The notes beneath the pieces were generated by a model that was given only the letters and a program-made list of their open reading frames with translations, did not search any database and was not told the origin of the DNA. From contig NZ_JAAMFG010000017.1 of the NCBI RefSeq assembly GCF_011064545.1, forward strand, positions 62,001 to 126,000: a stretch of DNA of 64,000 nucleotides. Direction: 5' to 3'. This document shows, in pieces, positions 38,482 through 46,556 of the stretch. The DNA is from Wenzhouxiangella sp. XN24. Lineage in GTDB: Bacteria > Pseudomonadota > Gammaproteobacteria > Steroidobacterales > XN24. Each line of letters begins with the position of its first letter. Position 1 is the stretch's first letter. Position numbers and translations under genes: made by a program.

Positions 38482-40428
38482 TCAGCGCTCCCGGCCGGCG
38501 GCCAGGGCGGCGCGGCGCTCCTCGAGCGCCAGCCATTGGTTCGTCAGGCGGTCATGTTCGGCCTGCTTCCGGGCCAGGGCATCGATGACCGGCTGGGTCA
38601 GTTCCCAGGGCTGCGCGTAGAACTCCGGCGCCGCCATCCTGGCCTCGAGCGCGGCGATTTCGTCTTCCAGCGCATCGATCCGTCCCGGCAGCGCATCGAG
38701 CTCGCGCTGCTCCCGGTATCCCAGTTTGTGCGCCGTGCGCGCCGGCCGCCCGGAACCCCCCGGCGCCTCTGCGGGCGTCGCGCCCGGTCGCGGTGCCGCA
38801 CCCTCCGAAGACATCGCCTCCGCCGGCGCTTCCATCTCTGCCAGCTCGCGGCCGCGCCGCACCCAGTCGCTGTAGCCGCCGACATATTCGACCAGTTGTC
38901 CGCCCGCCTCGAAAACGAGGATGCGGTTCACGACGTTATCCAGGAACTCGCGGTCATGGCTGACGACGAGCAGGGTGCCCGCATACTCGGCCAGGCGGGC
39001 CTCGAGCACTTCGAGCGTTTCCACGTCGAGGTCGTTGGTCGGCTCGTCGAGCACCAGCAGGTTGCTCGGCTGGGTGAACAGTTTCGCCAGGATCACGCGG
39101 TTGCGTTCGCCCCCGGACAACGCGGCGACCGGCGTCAGGGCCCGCTTGGCGGTGAACAGGAAGCCGCCGAGGTAGCCCACGACGTGCTGCGGCTTGCCGT
39201 TCACGACGACGTGGTCGCGGCCGTCGCCGACGTTGTACGCGACGCTCTTGTCGTGCTCCAGCAACTGGCGCATCTGGTCGAAATACGCGATCTCCAGGTG
39301 CGTGCCCTGCTTGATGGTGCCGGCCTGCGGCTCCAGCTCGCCGAGCAGCAGCTTCAGCAGGGTGCTCTTGCCGACACCGTTGTTCCCCACCAGGCCGAGG
39401 CGGTCGCCGCGCATGATCTTCAGGTCGAGTGCGGTGATCAGGGGCTTTCCGTCGTAGCCATAACTGACATTCTTCGCCTGCAGGACCTTGCGGCCGGAGC
39501 TTTCGGCCTCGCCGATGCTGATCCGCGCGGTGCCGGGGCGCTTGACACGCTGGGCGCGCTCCTCGCGCAATGCCTCCAGCGCGCGCACCCGGCCCTCGTT
39601 GCGGGTCCTGCGCGCCTTGATGCCCTGCCGCACCCAGGCTTCCTCGCCGGCCAGCTTGCGGTCGAACTCGGCGTTCTGCCGTTCTTCCTCCTCGATGGCG
39701 TCGGCCTTGCGCCGCAGGTAGTCACGATAGTCTCCCGGCCAGCTGACCAGCTTGCCGCGGTCGATTTCCGCGATCCGGGTGGCGAGGCGCTGCAGGAATG
39801 CCCGGTCATGGGTGATGAACAACACCGCGCCCGGCCAGTTGACGATGCGCTGCTCCAGCCACTGGATGGAGGACAGGTCGAGATGATTGGTGGGCTCGTC
39901 GAGCAACAGCAGGTCCGGCCTGCTCACGAGCGCCCGCGCCAGTGCGGCGCGCCTGCGCCACCCGCCGGACAGCGCGCCGAGCGGCTGATCGCCGGGCAGC
40001 TTCATCTCCGTCAGAAGCGTGTCCACCGCGCGTTCGACGTTCCAGCCGTCGGCCGCGTCGATCCGCCGGTGCAACGCCTCGAGATCACTCAGTCCGTGCG
40101 AGCCGAGCTCGGTGTGGGCCAGCCGCTCGTATTCCGCGACCAGGGCGCGCACGGGTGCCAGTCCTTTCATCACCGATTCGCGCACGGTGGAATCCAGCTC
40201 GTCGGGCAGATCCTGTTCGAGCCGGCTGACGCGCAGTCCGGCGCGCGCCTGTATTTCCCCGTCGTCCGGCGCGATGCTCCCCGAGATGAGCTTGAGCAGC
40301 GAAGTCTTACCCGCGCCGTTGCGCCCGATCAGGCACACGCGCTCGCCGGCCTCGATGGTGAAATCCGCAGCCGAGAGGATGGCCTGGTCGCCGAAACGTA
40401 GTGAAACCTGGTCGAATCGAAGCAGCAT
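38482..40428 (-). CDS. uup: ABC-F ATPase Uup
   Basis: Soluble ABC-F protein of 648 aa that acts on ribosomes or DNA intermediates; Uup loss in E. coli raises precise transposon excision. The two ATP-binding cassettes have Walker A GRNGAGKTS and GNNGVGKST, signatures LSGGWRRRAALARAL and LSGGERNRVILAKLF, and Walker B LLLDEPTNHLD and LVLDEPTNDLD. The C-terminal coiled coil (about 570-645) distinguishes Uup from EttA and YbiT. It is divergent from yceH. Confidence 0.93.
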   Translation of the reverse strand: MLLRFDQVSLRFGDQAILSAADFTIEAGERVCLIGRNGAGKTSLLKLISGSIAPDDGEIQARAGLRVSRLEQDLPDELDSTVRESVMKGLAPVRALVAEYERLAHTELGSHGLSDLEALHRRIDAADGWNVERAVDTLLTEMKLPGDQPLGALSGGWRRRAALARALVSRPDLLLLDEPTNHLDLSSIQWLEQRIVNWPGAVLFITHDRAFLQRLATRIAEIDRGKLVSWPGDYRDYLRRKADAIEEEERQNAEFDRKLAGEEAWVRQGIKARRTRNEGRVRALEALREERAQRVKRPGTARISIGEAESSGRKVLQAKNVSYGYDGKPLITALDLKIMRGDRLGLVGNNGVGKSTLLKLLLGELEPQAGTIKQGTHLEIAYFDQMRQLLEHDKSVAYNVGDGRDHVVVNGKPQHVVGYLGGFLFTAKRALTPVAALSGGERNRVILAKLFTQPSNLLVLDEPTNDLDVETLEVLEARLAEYAGTLLVVSHDREFLDNVVNRILVFEAGGQLVEYVGGYSDWVRRGRELAEMEAPAEAMSSEGAAPRPGATPAEAPGGSGRPARTAHKLGYREQRELDALPGRIDALEDEIAALEARMAAPEFYAQPWELTQPVIDALARKQAEHDRLTNQWLALEERRAALAAGRER

Positions 40429-40548
40429 GGACTCGTGACGATGGTCGGGCGCGAGGCCTGGCCCGTCATTCTATCCTGCCGGCTTCCGCGCCGCGGATTT
40501 ATACCTTAGGCTGCCGAACCGCACGCCTGTCGTTCGTGGAGAACCTTA

Positions 40549-41229
40549 ATGCGCACAGAGTTGACCCCCCTGGAAGCCCGCGTCATCGGCAGCCTGATCG
40601 AGAAAGAAATCACGACGCCCGATCAGTATCCGCTGTCACTGAATGCCTTGACCGCCGCATGCAACCAGAAAAGCAACCGTGACCCGGTGCTGGAGCTCGG
40701 CAGCAGCGAAGTCCAGGAGATTCTCGACGGATTGATGAAAAAACACCTCGTAACGGACCGCAGCGGAGGCGTCGGGGGCCGCGTCACCCGCTACCGGCAC
40801 CGTTTCTGCAATACCCAGTTCGGCAACCTCCACCTCGAGCCCGCCGAGCGGGCCATCATCTGCGAGCTGCTGTTGCGCGGCGCGCAGACGCCGGGCGAAT
40901 TGCGTACCCGTGCCAACCGCCTGGCGCCATTGCGCGACGTGAGCGAGGTCGAGCAGGCGTTGCGCAACATGGCGGGCCGCGAGGAGCCACTGGTGGTCCA
41001 GCTGCCGCGCGAAACAGGGCGGCGGGACTGCCGCTGGATGCAGCTGTTCACGGGCGAGACGCCACCGCCGCCTGCGGCAGCACGCGACGACAAGATGGCC
41101 GCGGGATCACGCAACGAACGTCTCGAGATCCTGGAAGGGCGTGTCGATTCGCTGCAGTCCGAGCTCGAGGAATTGCGCCGCCGCATCGATGCGCTCACGG
41201 GGGACACCGACCCGACGGCGCGCGGATGA
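40549..41229 (+). CDS. YceH-family protein (DUF480)
   Basis: Two winged-helix domains in 226 aa. The opening [30 protein letters not shown] is diagnostic of Yce[13 protein letters not shown] follows, and a C-terminal coiled coil ([21 protein letters not shown]) closes the protein. Homologues are widespread in Gammaproteobacteria and of uncertain function. A GGAGA ribosome-binding site precedes the ATG. Confidence 0.92.
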   Translation: MRTELTPLEARVIGSLIEKEITTPDQYPLSLNALTAACNQKSNRDPVLELGSSEVQEILDGLMKKHLVTDRSGGVGGRVTRYRHRFCNTQFGNLHLEPAERAIICELLLRGAQTPGELRTRANRLAPLRDVSEVEQALRNMAGREEPLVVQLPRETGRRDCRWMQLFTGETPPPPAAARDDKMAAGSRNERLEILEGRVDSLQSELEELRRRIDALTGDTDPTARG

Positions 41230-41299
41230 GTTCCCGTGTCGCCGGCGCACGGACGGGTCTGCTAGCATTGAGGGTATGACGAGTGAAGGAGTGACCCCC

Positions 41300-42043
41300 A
41301 TGCGTAACATCCTGTTGCCCGTGCTGGCGCTGGCCTGCGCGGGGGCGACAGGCTGTGGCCGCAGTGAGGTACCTACCGAGCCGCCACCGACGCCCACGCG
41401 ACCCCCGGCAACCATCGGGAGCGAGCCCGAGTCGGCGCCGCAGATCGAGGACGTGATCGCGCGCGAGCCGCTCACCGGGTCGTTCAGCTTCGAAGCCTAT
41501 GCCTACGAGTGCAACGGGCGGCGTGTCACGGTGCGGCCGGGGGACGAGGAACTGACCCTGGAGGTCGGCGAGCGGTCCATCGTCCTGCCGCAGGTAGAGG
41601 CGGCCTCCGGCGCGCGCTACGCCGCCGACGACACCGTGTTCTGGGGCAAAGGCATGAACAGCGCGACGCTGACCCTCGATGGCGAGGAAATGACCTGCGA
41701 ACTGAACCGTGCCGATACGCCGTGGGTGGACGCGCGCGCGCGCGGTGCCACGTTCCGCGCGGTGGGCCAGGAGCCCGGCTGGCATATCGAAGTGCACCCG
41801 GAGCGGCTGGTGATGGTGTACCAGTACGGCGAGCGAAAGGTCGTGGTGCCGAACCCGGGCGTCGTCGAGGATCCCGACCTTCCGACCCGTCGCTGGCATT
41901 CGATCACGGAGGAGCACGATTTGCTCCTGGTCGCCCAGGATCGCGCCTGCACCGACGTCATGAGCGGCACGATGTACCCGATCACGGCGGAGGTCACGCT
42001 CGACGGCCGCAATTATTCGGGCTGCGGTCGGAACCTCGACTAG
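41300..42043 (+). CDS. MliC-like / COG3650 two-domain lipoprotein
   Basis: A 247-aa predicted lipoprotein: signal MRNILLPVLALACAGATG with lipobox ATGC, then a proline-rich linker (about 24-50). The first domain resembles MliC lysozyme inhibitors (YECNGRRVTV, SGARYAADDTVFWGKGMNSATL). The second matches COG3650-type domains (FRAVGQEPGWHIEV, CTDVMSGTMYP, YSGCGRNL). MliC proteins block host or predator lysozyme in the periplasm (known). This fusion could protect peptidoglycan. The next gene begins 2 bases after its stop. Confidence 0.78.
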   Translation: MRNILLPVLALACAGATGCGRSEVPTEPPPTPTRPPATIGSEPESAPQIEDVIAREPLTGSFSFEAYAYECNGRRVTVRPGDEELTLEVGERSIVLPQVEAASGARYAADDTVFWGKGMNSATLTLDGEEMTCELNRADTPWVDARARGATFRAVGQEPGWHIEVHPERLVMVYQYGERKVVVPNPGVVEDPDLPTRRWHSITEEHDLLLVAQDRACTDVMSGTMYPITAEVTLDGRNYSGCGRNLD

Positions 42044-42045
42044 GC

Positions 42046-42801
42046 ATGCCCCAGGCGCGCCCCCCATCTCCGGAGGCGACCGCGACCCTGGCCATTGCAG
42101 CGCGATTCTGCGGCCCTACCGATTCGGGCAACGGCGGCTACACCTGTGGCCGGCTCGCCGCCGGGCTGCCACTGCCCGTCGAAGTGACGCTGCGAAAGCC
42201 GCCGCCGCTCGATCGCGCACTCCCCGTGCAGAGCCGTGACGGGGAACATGTGCTCCTCGATGACGATGGCACGGCCATTGCCCAGGCCCGCCATGTCCCG
42301 CTCGCGTTGCCGTTGCCGCCCGCGCCCGAGCCGGAGACGGCCGCCCAGGCCGCAGCGCACTATCACGGCCTGCAGACTCATGCCTTCCCCCACTGTTTCG
42401 TCTGCGGCCCGGCGCGTGCGCCCGGGGACGGGCTGCGGCTGTTCGCCGGCCGCGTGGCCGAGAAGGAACTGGTCGCCTGCCTGTGGACGCCCCATGCCGA
42501 CCTCGCGCATGATGACGGCAAAGTGCGATCCGAGTTCCTCTGGGCGGCGCTGGATTGTCCCGGGGCGTGGGCCTGGCTCGACGAAATGGAACGGCCGCTC
42601 GTGCTGGGGCGCCTGGCGGTAGACATCGCGCAGCGGGTGATCGCCGGCAAGTCATACATCGTCGGCGGCTGGCGGCTCGGCCGCGAAGGCCGCAAGCATT
42701 TTTCCGGCACCGCGATCTGGCGTGCGGACGGCACGCCCTGCGCGTGGGGCCGGGCAACCTGGATCGAGGTGGACCCTGCGCGTTTCGGGTCCTCCGCCTG
42801 A
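42046..42801 (+). CDS. Hotdog-like protein of unknown function
   Basis: A 251-aa cytosolic protein, no named family recognised. The N-terminal half has GGYTCGRLAAGLPLPVEVTLRKPPPLD and the C-terminal half HCFVCGPARAPGDGLRLF and WRLGREGRKHFSGTAIW. Both halves look like hotdog-fold acyl-thioesterase/dehydratase strands with a central CxxC (CFVCG) between them. A role on acyl-CoA or acyl-carrier substrates is guessed from the fold impression only. It is coupled to the upstream lipoprotein by a 2-base gap. Confidence 0.6.
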   Translation: MPQARPPSPEATATLAIAARFCGPTDSGNGGYTCGRLAAGLPLPVEVTLRKPPPLDRALPVQSRDGEHVLLDDDGTAIAQARHVPLALPLPPAPEPETAAQAAAHYHGLQTHAFPHCFVCGPARAPGDGLRLFAGRVAEKELVACLWTPHADLAHDDGKVRSEFLWAALDCPGAWAWLDEMERPLVLGRLAVDIAQRVIAGKSYIVGGWRLGREGRKHFSGTAIWRADGTPCAWGRATWIEVDPARFGSSA

Positions 42802-42842
42802 GCAACCAATAAAACAAATAGATCCAGACAAAGGGGAAGCAG

Positions 42843-44516
42843 ATGAGTGCTGTGACGATGTTGCTGTTCGGCCTGGCGATGCTGGCCGGCGGATATCTCT
42901 TCTATTCACGTTTCATCGCCGAGCGAATCTATCGGCTCGATCCGGATTTCCGCACGCCGGCGCACGAGTTCCGGGACGGTGTCGATTACGTGCCGACCAA
43001 CAAGTTCGTCCTCTGGGGGCACCACTTCACGTCCGTCGCCGGCGCCGCACCCATCGTGGGACCGGCGATCGCCGTCATCTGGGGCTGGGGACCGGCCTTC
43101 GTCTGGGTCATTTTCGGCACCATCTTCTTCGCCGGCGTGCATGATTTCGGCGCGCTCTGGGCCAGTGTCAGGAACAAGGGAAAATCGATCGGCACGCTCA
43201 CCGGAAACGTGATCGGCGCGCGTGCGCGTAACCTGTTCCTGGTCGTGATCTTCCTCCTGCTGCTGATGGTCAACGCCGCATTCGCGGTGGTGATTTCCAA
43301 CCTGCTGGTGTCCACCCCGACGGCCGTCATTCCGACCTGGGGCGCGATCCTCGTGGCGCTGGTGATCGGGCAGCTGATCTATCGCTACAAGATGGGGCTC
43401 CTCTGGCCGTCCATCATCGGTGTCGTCGCGCTCTACAGCCTGATATTCATCGGCAGCAGTTTCCCGATCGAGCTGCCGGCCAGCGTGCTGGGGCTCGGGC
43501 CGCGCTCGCAGTGGATCCTTTTGCTGTTCCTCTATGCCGGGATCGCCTCGATGCTGCCCGTCTGGGTGCTTCTCCAGCCGCGCGACTACATCAACGGCCT
43601 GCAGCTGTTCCTCGGCCTCGGGCTGCTTTACGGCGCCGTGCTGATCGCGGCGCCGGACGTGGTCGCGCCCGCGTTGAACCAGAATGTCCCGGCAGGGACG
43701 CCGAGCCTGTTGCCGCTGCTGTTCGTCACCATTGCCTGCGGCGCGATCAGCGGCTTCCACGGCCTCGTGGCCTCCGGCACCAGTTCCAAGCAGCTCGACA
43801 AGGAGACCGACGCGCGCTTCGTCGGCTACGGGGGCTCCGTGGGCGAAGGCATGCTGGCGCTCGCAGCCATCATCTGCACGACCGCCGGGTTCGCGAGCCT
43901 GGCCGACTGGGAGGCGATCTACTCGAAGTTCGGCGCGGGCAGCGTGGGCGCGTTCGTGCAGGGCGGCGGCAGTATTCTCAGCGCCGGCTACGGCATGTCG
44001 ACCCAGCTCGGCGCAACCATGCTGGCGGTGATGGCCATCCTCTTCGCGGCCACCACGATGGACACGGGGTTGCGCCTGCAGCGCTACGTGATCCAGGAAG
44101 CGGCGGAGGTCGCGGGCGTCAAGGTCAACGTGGTCTTCAGCACCCTCCTCGCCCTGGGATTCTGCCTGGCGCTGGCTTTCGGCGCGGGCGCGGACGGCGC
44201 AGGCGGCATGGTCATCTGGCCGCTGTTCGGCACCACCAACCAGCTGCTGGCCGGCCTGACGCTCTCGATCATCTCCGTGATCCTGATCCGCCAGGGACGG
44301 CCGGCCTGGTTCACGGCCGTGCCCCTGGCTTTCCTGCTGACGATGTCCGTGTTCGCCCTGCTGGTCCAGCTCGGGCAGTTCTACCGCCAGGAGAACTGGC
44401 TGCTGCTCGGCATGGACATCGTGATCCTGCTGGCCGCGTTGTGGGTGATCTTCGAGGCGGCGGTGGCCATGAGCCGGGGCACCAAGGGGGTCCCGGCGAT
44501 CGAGACCGAGGTCTAG
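42843..44516 (+). CDS. cstA: CstA-family transporter (peptide/pyruvate)
   Basis: A 557-aa inner-membrane protein with many transmembrane helices. CstA markers are DGVDYVPTNKFVLWGHHFTSVAGAAPIVGPA near the N-terminus, FFAGVHDFGALWASVRNKGKSIG, SGFHGLVASGTSSKQLDKETDARFVGYG and WPLFGTTNQLLAGLTL. E. coli homologues import pyruvate and are linked to peptide use during carbon starvation. This copy is shorter than E. coli CstA (about 700 aa) and belongs to the short CstA type. It is followed after 6 bases by a small CC-ending protein and an ArsA-type ATPase. Confidence 0.93.
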   Translation: MSAVTMLLFGLAMLAGGYLFYSRFIAERIYRLDPDFRTPAHEFRDGVDYVPTNKFVLWGHHFTSVAGAAPIVGPAIAVIWGWGPAFVWVIFGTIFFAGVHDFGALWASVRNKGKSIGTLTGNVIGARARNLFLVVIFLLLLMVNAAFAVVISNLLVSTPTAVIPTWGAILVALVIGQLIYRYKMGLLWPSIIGVVALYSLIFIGSSFPIELPASVLGLGPRSQWILLLFLYAGIASMLPVWVLLQPRDYINGLQLFLGLGLLYGAVLIAAPDVVAPALNQNVPAGTPSLLPLLFVTIACGAISGFHGLVASGTSSKQLDKETDARFVGYGGSVGEGMLALAAIICTTAGFASLADWEAIYSKFGAGSVGAFVQGGGSILSAGYGMSTQLGATMLAVMAILFAATTMDTGLRLQRYVIQEAAEVAGVKVNVVFSTLLALGFCLALAFGAGADGAGGMVIWPLFGTTNQLLAGLTLSIISVILIRQGRPAWFTAVPLAFLLTMSVFALLVQLGQFYRQENWLLLGMDIVILLAALWVIFEAAVAMSRGTKGVPAIETEV

Positions 44517-44522
44517 CGGTCG

Positions 44523-44795
44523 ATGAGCGAGGTCCGCCGGCCGGGTCGCATGGAACGGCTTTCCGCGGCGCTGCGGGAGTTCTATATCGCCCCGTACCGG
44601 CGGACCTTCGCACGCCTGAAGCGTGACGAGGACGACCTCTTCATGCTGCTGGTGTTCTCGGAGACGCTCGGCGTGCCGAATCCCGCCTCCTGGTACACGC
44701 TCGAGATGATGCCGGTCCTCTACGAGTCCTTCCACGACTGGCATCGCCGCATGGGCATGGAGCATTCCCCGCTGGATCACCTGCGGTGCTGTTGA
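44523..44795 (+). CDS. Small CC-ending protein (cory-CC-star type) between cstA and an ArsA-like ATPase
   Basis: A 90-aa soluble protein whose last two residues are Cys-Cys, directly before the stop. Aromatic and charged N-terminal half: REFYIAPYRRTFARLKRD, then EDDLFMLLVFSETLGVPNP and FHDWHRRMGMEHSPLDH. From memory this matches the family called cory-CC-star, named for the terminal CC followed by stop and repeatedly found beside CstA and ArsA-type ATPases; function undescribed as far as I know. It lies 6 bases after cstA and overlaps the ATPase start by 10 bases, so the three are certainly co-expressed. Confidence 0.78.
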   Translation: MSEVRRPGRMERLSAALREFYIAPYRRTFARLKRDEDDLFMLLVFSETLGVPNPASWYTLEMMPVLYESFHDWHRRMGMEHSPLDHLRCC

Positions 44796-45784
44796 AGCTC
44801 GCTGCCGACCGACGGGTACTGTTCTTCGGCGGCAAGGGGGGCGTCGGCAAGACCACGGTGGCCAGCGGGGTGGCACTGGCCGAAGCGGAGCGGGGACGCC
44901 GCGTCATGCTGGTATCGACCGACCCGGCGCACAACCTGGGTCACCTGTGGAACCGCGCCGTGGGGCCCGAGCCGGTGCGGCTGGCACCGGGACTGGACGG
45001 CGTGGAACTGGACCCGGATCGCGTGGTGGATGCGCATCTCGCCGAGGTCGGCACGGCCCTGCGCAGGCTGATGCCGGAGCATCTCGCCGGCGAGGTCGAT
45101 CGCCACATGCAGATGTCGCGCGAGGCGCCGGGCATGCAGGAGGCCGCGCTGCTGGAGCGCATCGCCGAAACCGTGGCGCGCGGCCTCTCCGAGCACGACC
45201 TGCTGGTCTTCGACACGGCCCCCTCGGGGCATACGGCGCGGTTGATGGCCTTGCCGGAAATGATGGCGGCGTGGACGGAAGGGCTGCTGGCGCGGCGCAC
45301 GCGCGCGGGGCGCTTCGACACCGCGCTCGGCAATCTTGGCGGCGAAGCCGAGATGGGTGACCGGCTGTTCGGTGGCGGGCCCGGCGAAGGGGGTGGCCGC
45401 GACGACCGGATCCGCCACCTGCTGAATCGGCGGCGGGAACGTCTCGCACTGTTGCGCGACACGCTGGCGGACAAGTCGCTGACGGCTTTCGTCATCGTGC
45501 TTGCCGCCGAACGCCTGCCGGTCCTCGAAACGCTCGAACTGGCCGAAAAGCTCGGCGTCGCAGGCGTCACTGTCGGGGGGCTGGTGGTGAACAAGCGCTC
45601 CCCGGAGGATGCCGGGGAGTTTCTCGCCGCGCGGCGGCACCAGGAAGCGGAACACCTGCAGACGCTCGATGCCGGTCTGCCGGGCCTGGCGCGCATCGAG
45701 TTGCCGCTGAGCGCTCACGATATCGTGGGCCCTGCGGCGTTGTCCGAGTTCGCCGCCCTGATCAGGGCGCGAGACGCTCGATGA
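44786..45784 (+). CDS. ArsA/GET3-family ATPase of the CstA cluster
   Basis: Single-domain P-loop ATPase of 332 aa. The deviant Walker A is GGKGGVGKTT, the switch I-like block is STDPAHNLG, and the switch II-like block is FDTAPSGHTARLM. A helical insert (about 100-135; MPEHLAGEVDRHMQMSREAP) sits where GET3 or ArsA proteins build their client or metal groove. GTG start at 44786. No arsB, arsR or arsD is near, so arsenite pumping is unlikely. Coupling to cstA suggests a membrane-protein assembly or activity-control role. The 3' end overlaps convergent pdxH by 23 bases. Confidence 0.85.
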   Translation: MLLKLAADRRVLFFGGKGGVGKTTVASGVALAEAERGRRVMLVSTDPAHNLGHLWNRAVGPEPVRLAPGLDGVELDPDRVVDAHLAEVGTALRRLMPEHLAGEVDRHMQMSREAPGMQEAALLERIAETVARGLSEHDLLVFDTAPSGHTARLMALPEMMAAWTEGLLARRTRAGRFDTALGNLGGEAEMGDRLFGGGPGEGGGRDDRIRHLLNRRRERLALLRDTLADKSLTAFVIVLAAERLPVLETLELAEKLGVAGVTVGGLVVNKRSPEDAGEFLAARRHQEAEHLQTLDAGLPGLARIELPLSAHDIVGPAALSEFAALIRARDAR

Positions 45785-46397
45785 CCCAGGTGTCGTCGAT
45801 GCGCCGGTAGCGGAAACGATCGTGCAGGCGCGACTGCCGCCCCTGCCAGAACTCGATCTCCTCGGGACGCACCCGGTAGCCGCCCCAGAACGACGGCAAC
45901 GGCACGTCCCCCGCGGCGAACTTGCGCTTCAGTTCATCGAGTTTCATTTCGAGCACGGACCGTGAACTGATCACCGCGCTCTGCTCGGAGACCCAGGCGC
46001 CGAGCTGGCTGTTGCGCGGGCGCCGCGCAAAATAACGCATCGCCTCCGTGGCGCTGATCCGCTCAGCGCGGCCGCGAATATTTACCTGGCGCTCCAGCGA
46101 CTGCCAGAAGAACAGCAGCGCGACGGCCGGGTTCTCGGCCATCTCGCGCGCCTTGCGACTCTCCATGTTCGTGAAGAATACGAAGCCGTCCACATCGAAG
46201 TACTTCAGCAGCACGGTGCGCGCATTCGGCCGCCCGTCCAGTCCGCTGGTGGCCAGCGCACAGGCATTGACCTCCGGCTGGGCGACCTCGCGGGCCTGCC
46301 CGAACCAGCGACCGAATTGCTCCACGGGGTCCGGATCGAGATCGACGCGACGAAACGGTTCGCCGCTGTATTCGTTCCTGAGGTCGCCGATGTCCAT
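45762..46397 (-). CDS. pdxH: Pyridoxamine 5'-phosphate oxidase
   Basis: FMN enzyme of 211 aa making pyridoxal 5'-phosphate, the cofactor of transaminases. Markers are ATSGLDGRPNARTVLLKYFD, FVFFTNMESRKAREMAENP, VSEQSAVISSR, and the C-terminal substrate-binding FWGGYRVRPEEIEFWQGRQSRLHDR region, split here only for citation. The start at 46397 (MDIGDLRNEY) fits the family. The longer frame to 46448 adds nothing conserved. Confidence 0.94.
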   Translation of the reverse strand: MDIGDLRNEYSGEPFRRVDLDPDPVEQFGRWFGQAREVAQPEVNACALATSGLDGRPNARTVLLKYFDVDGFVFFTNMESRKAREMAENPAVALLFFWQSLERQVNIRGRAERISATEAMRYFARRPRNSQLGAWVSEQSAVISSRSVLEMKLDELKRKFAAGDVPLPSFWGGYRVRPEEIEFWQGRQSRLHDRFRYRRIDDTWVIERLAP

Positions 46398-46556
46398 GTC
46401 GATGCTCCCGCCTGTAGGATTTTCGTTTCCGGCCCAGCGTACTGCCACGGCCAGACGCCTGGCTACGCCCCGTCGTTCCCGGCCCGGCCGCAGGGGTCGA
46501 AGCCCGCGGCCCCAACCGTTATTCTAGTTCGCGTGAACTGCCGATGGAGATTCCCC

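Noticed and set aside
42906-44876. 656-codon minus-strand frame over cstA
   Set aside because: Rich in Arg, His, Glu and Gln with no domains; antisense shadow of a membrane-protein gene.
44786-45784. Arsenite efflux ATPase (ArsA of an ars operon)
   Set aside because: No arsB, arsR, arsC or arsD nearby, and the gene is single-domain and coupled to cstA; only the fold class is shared.
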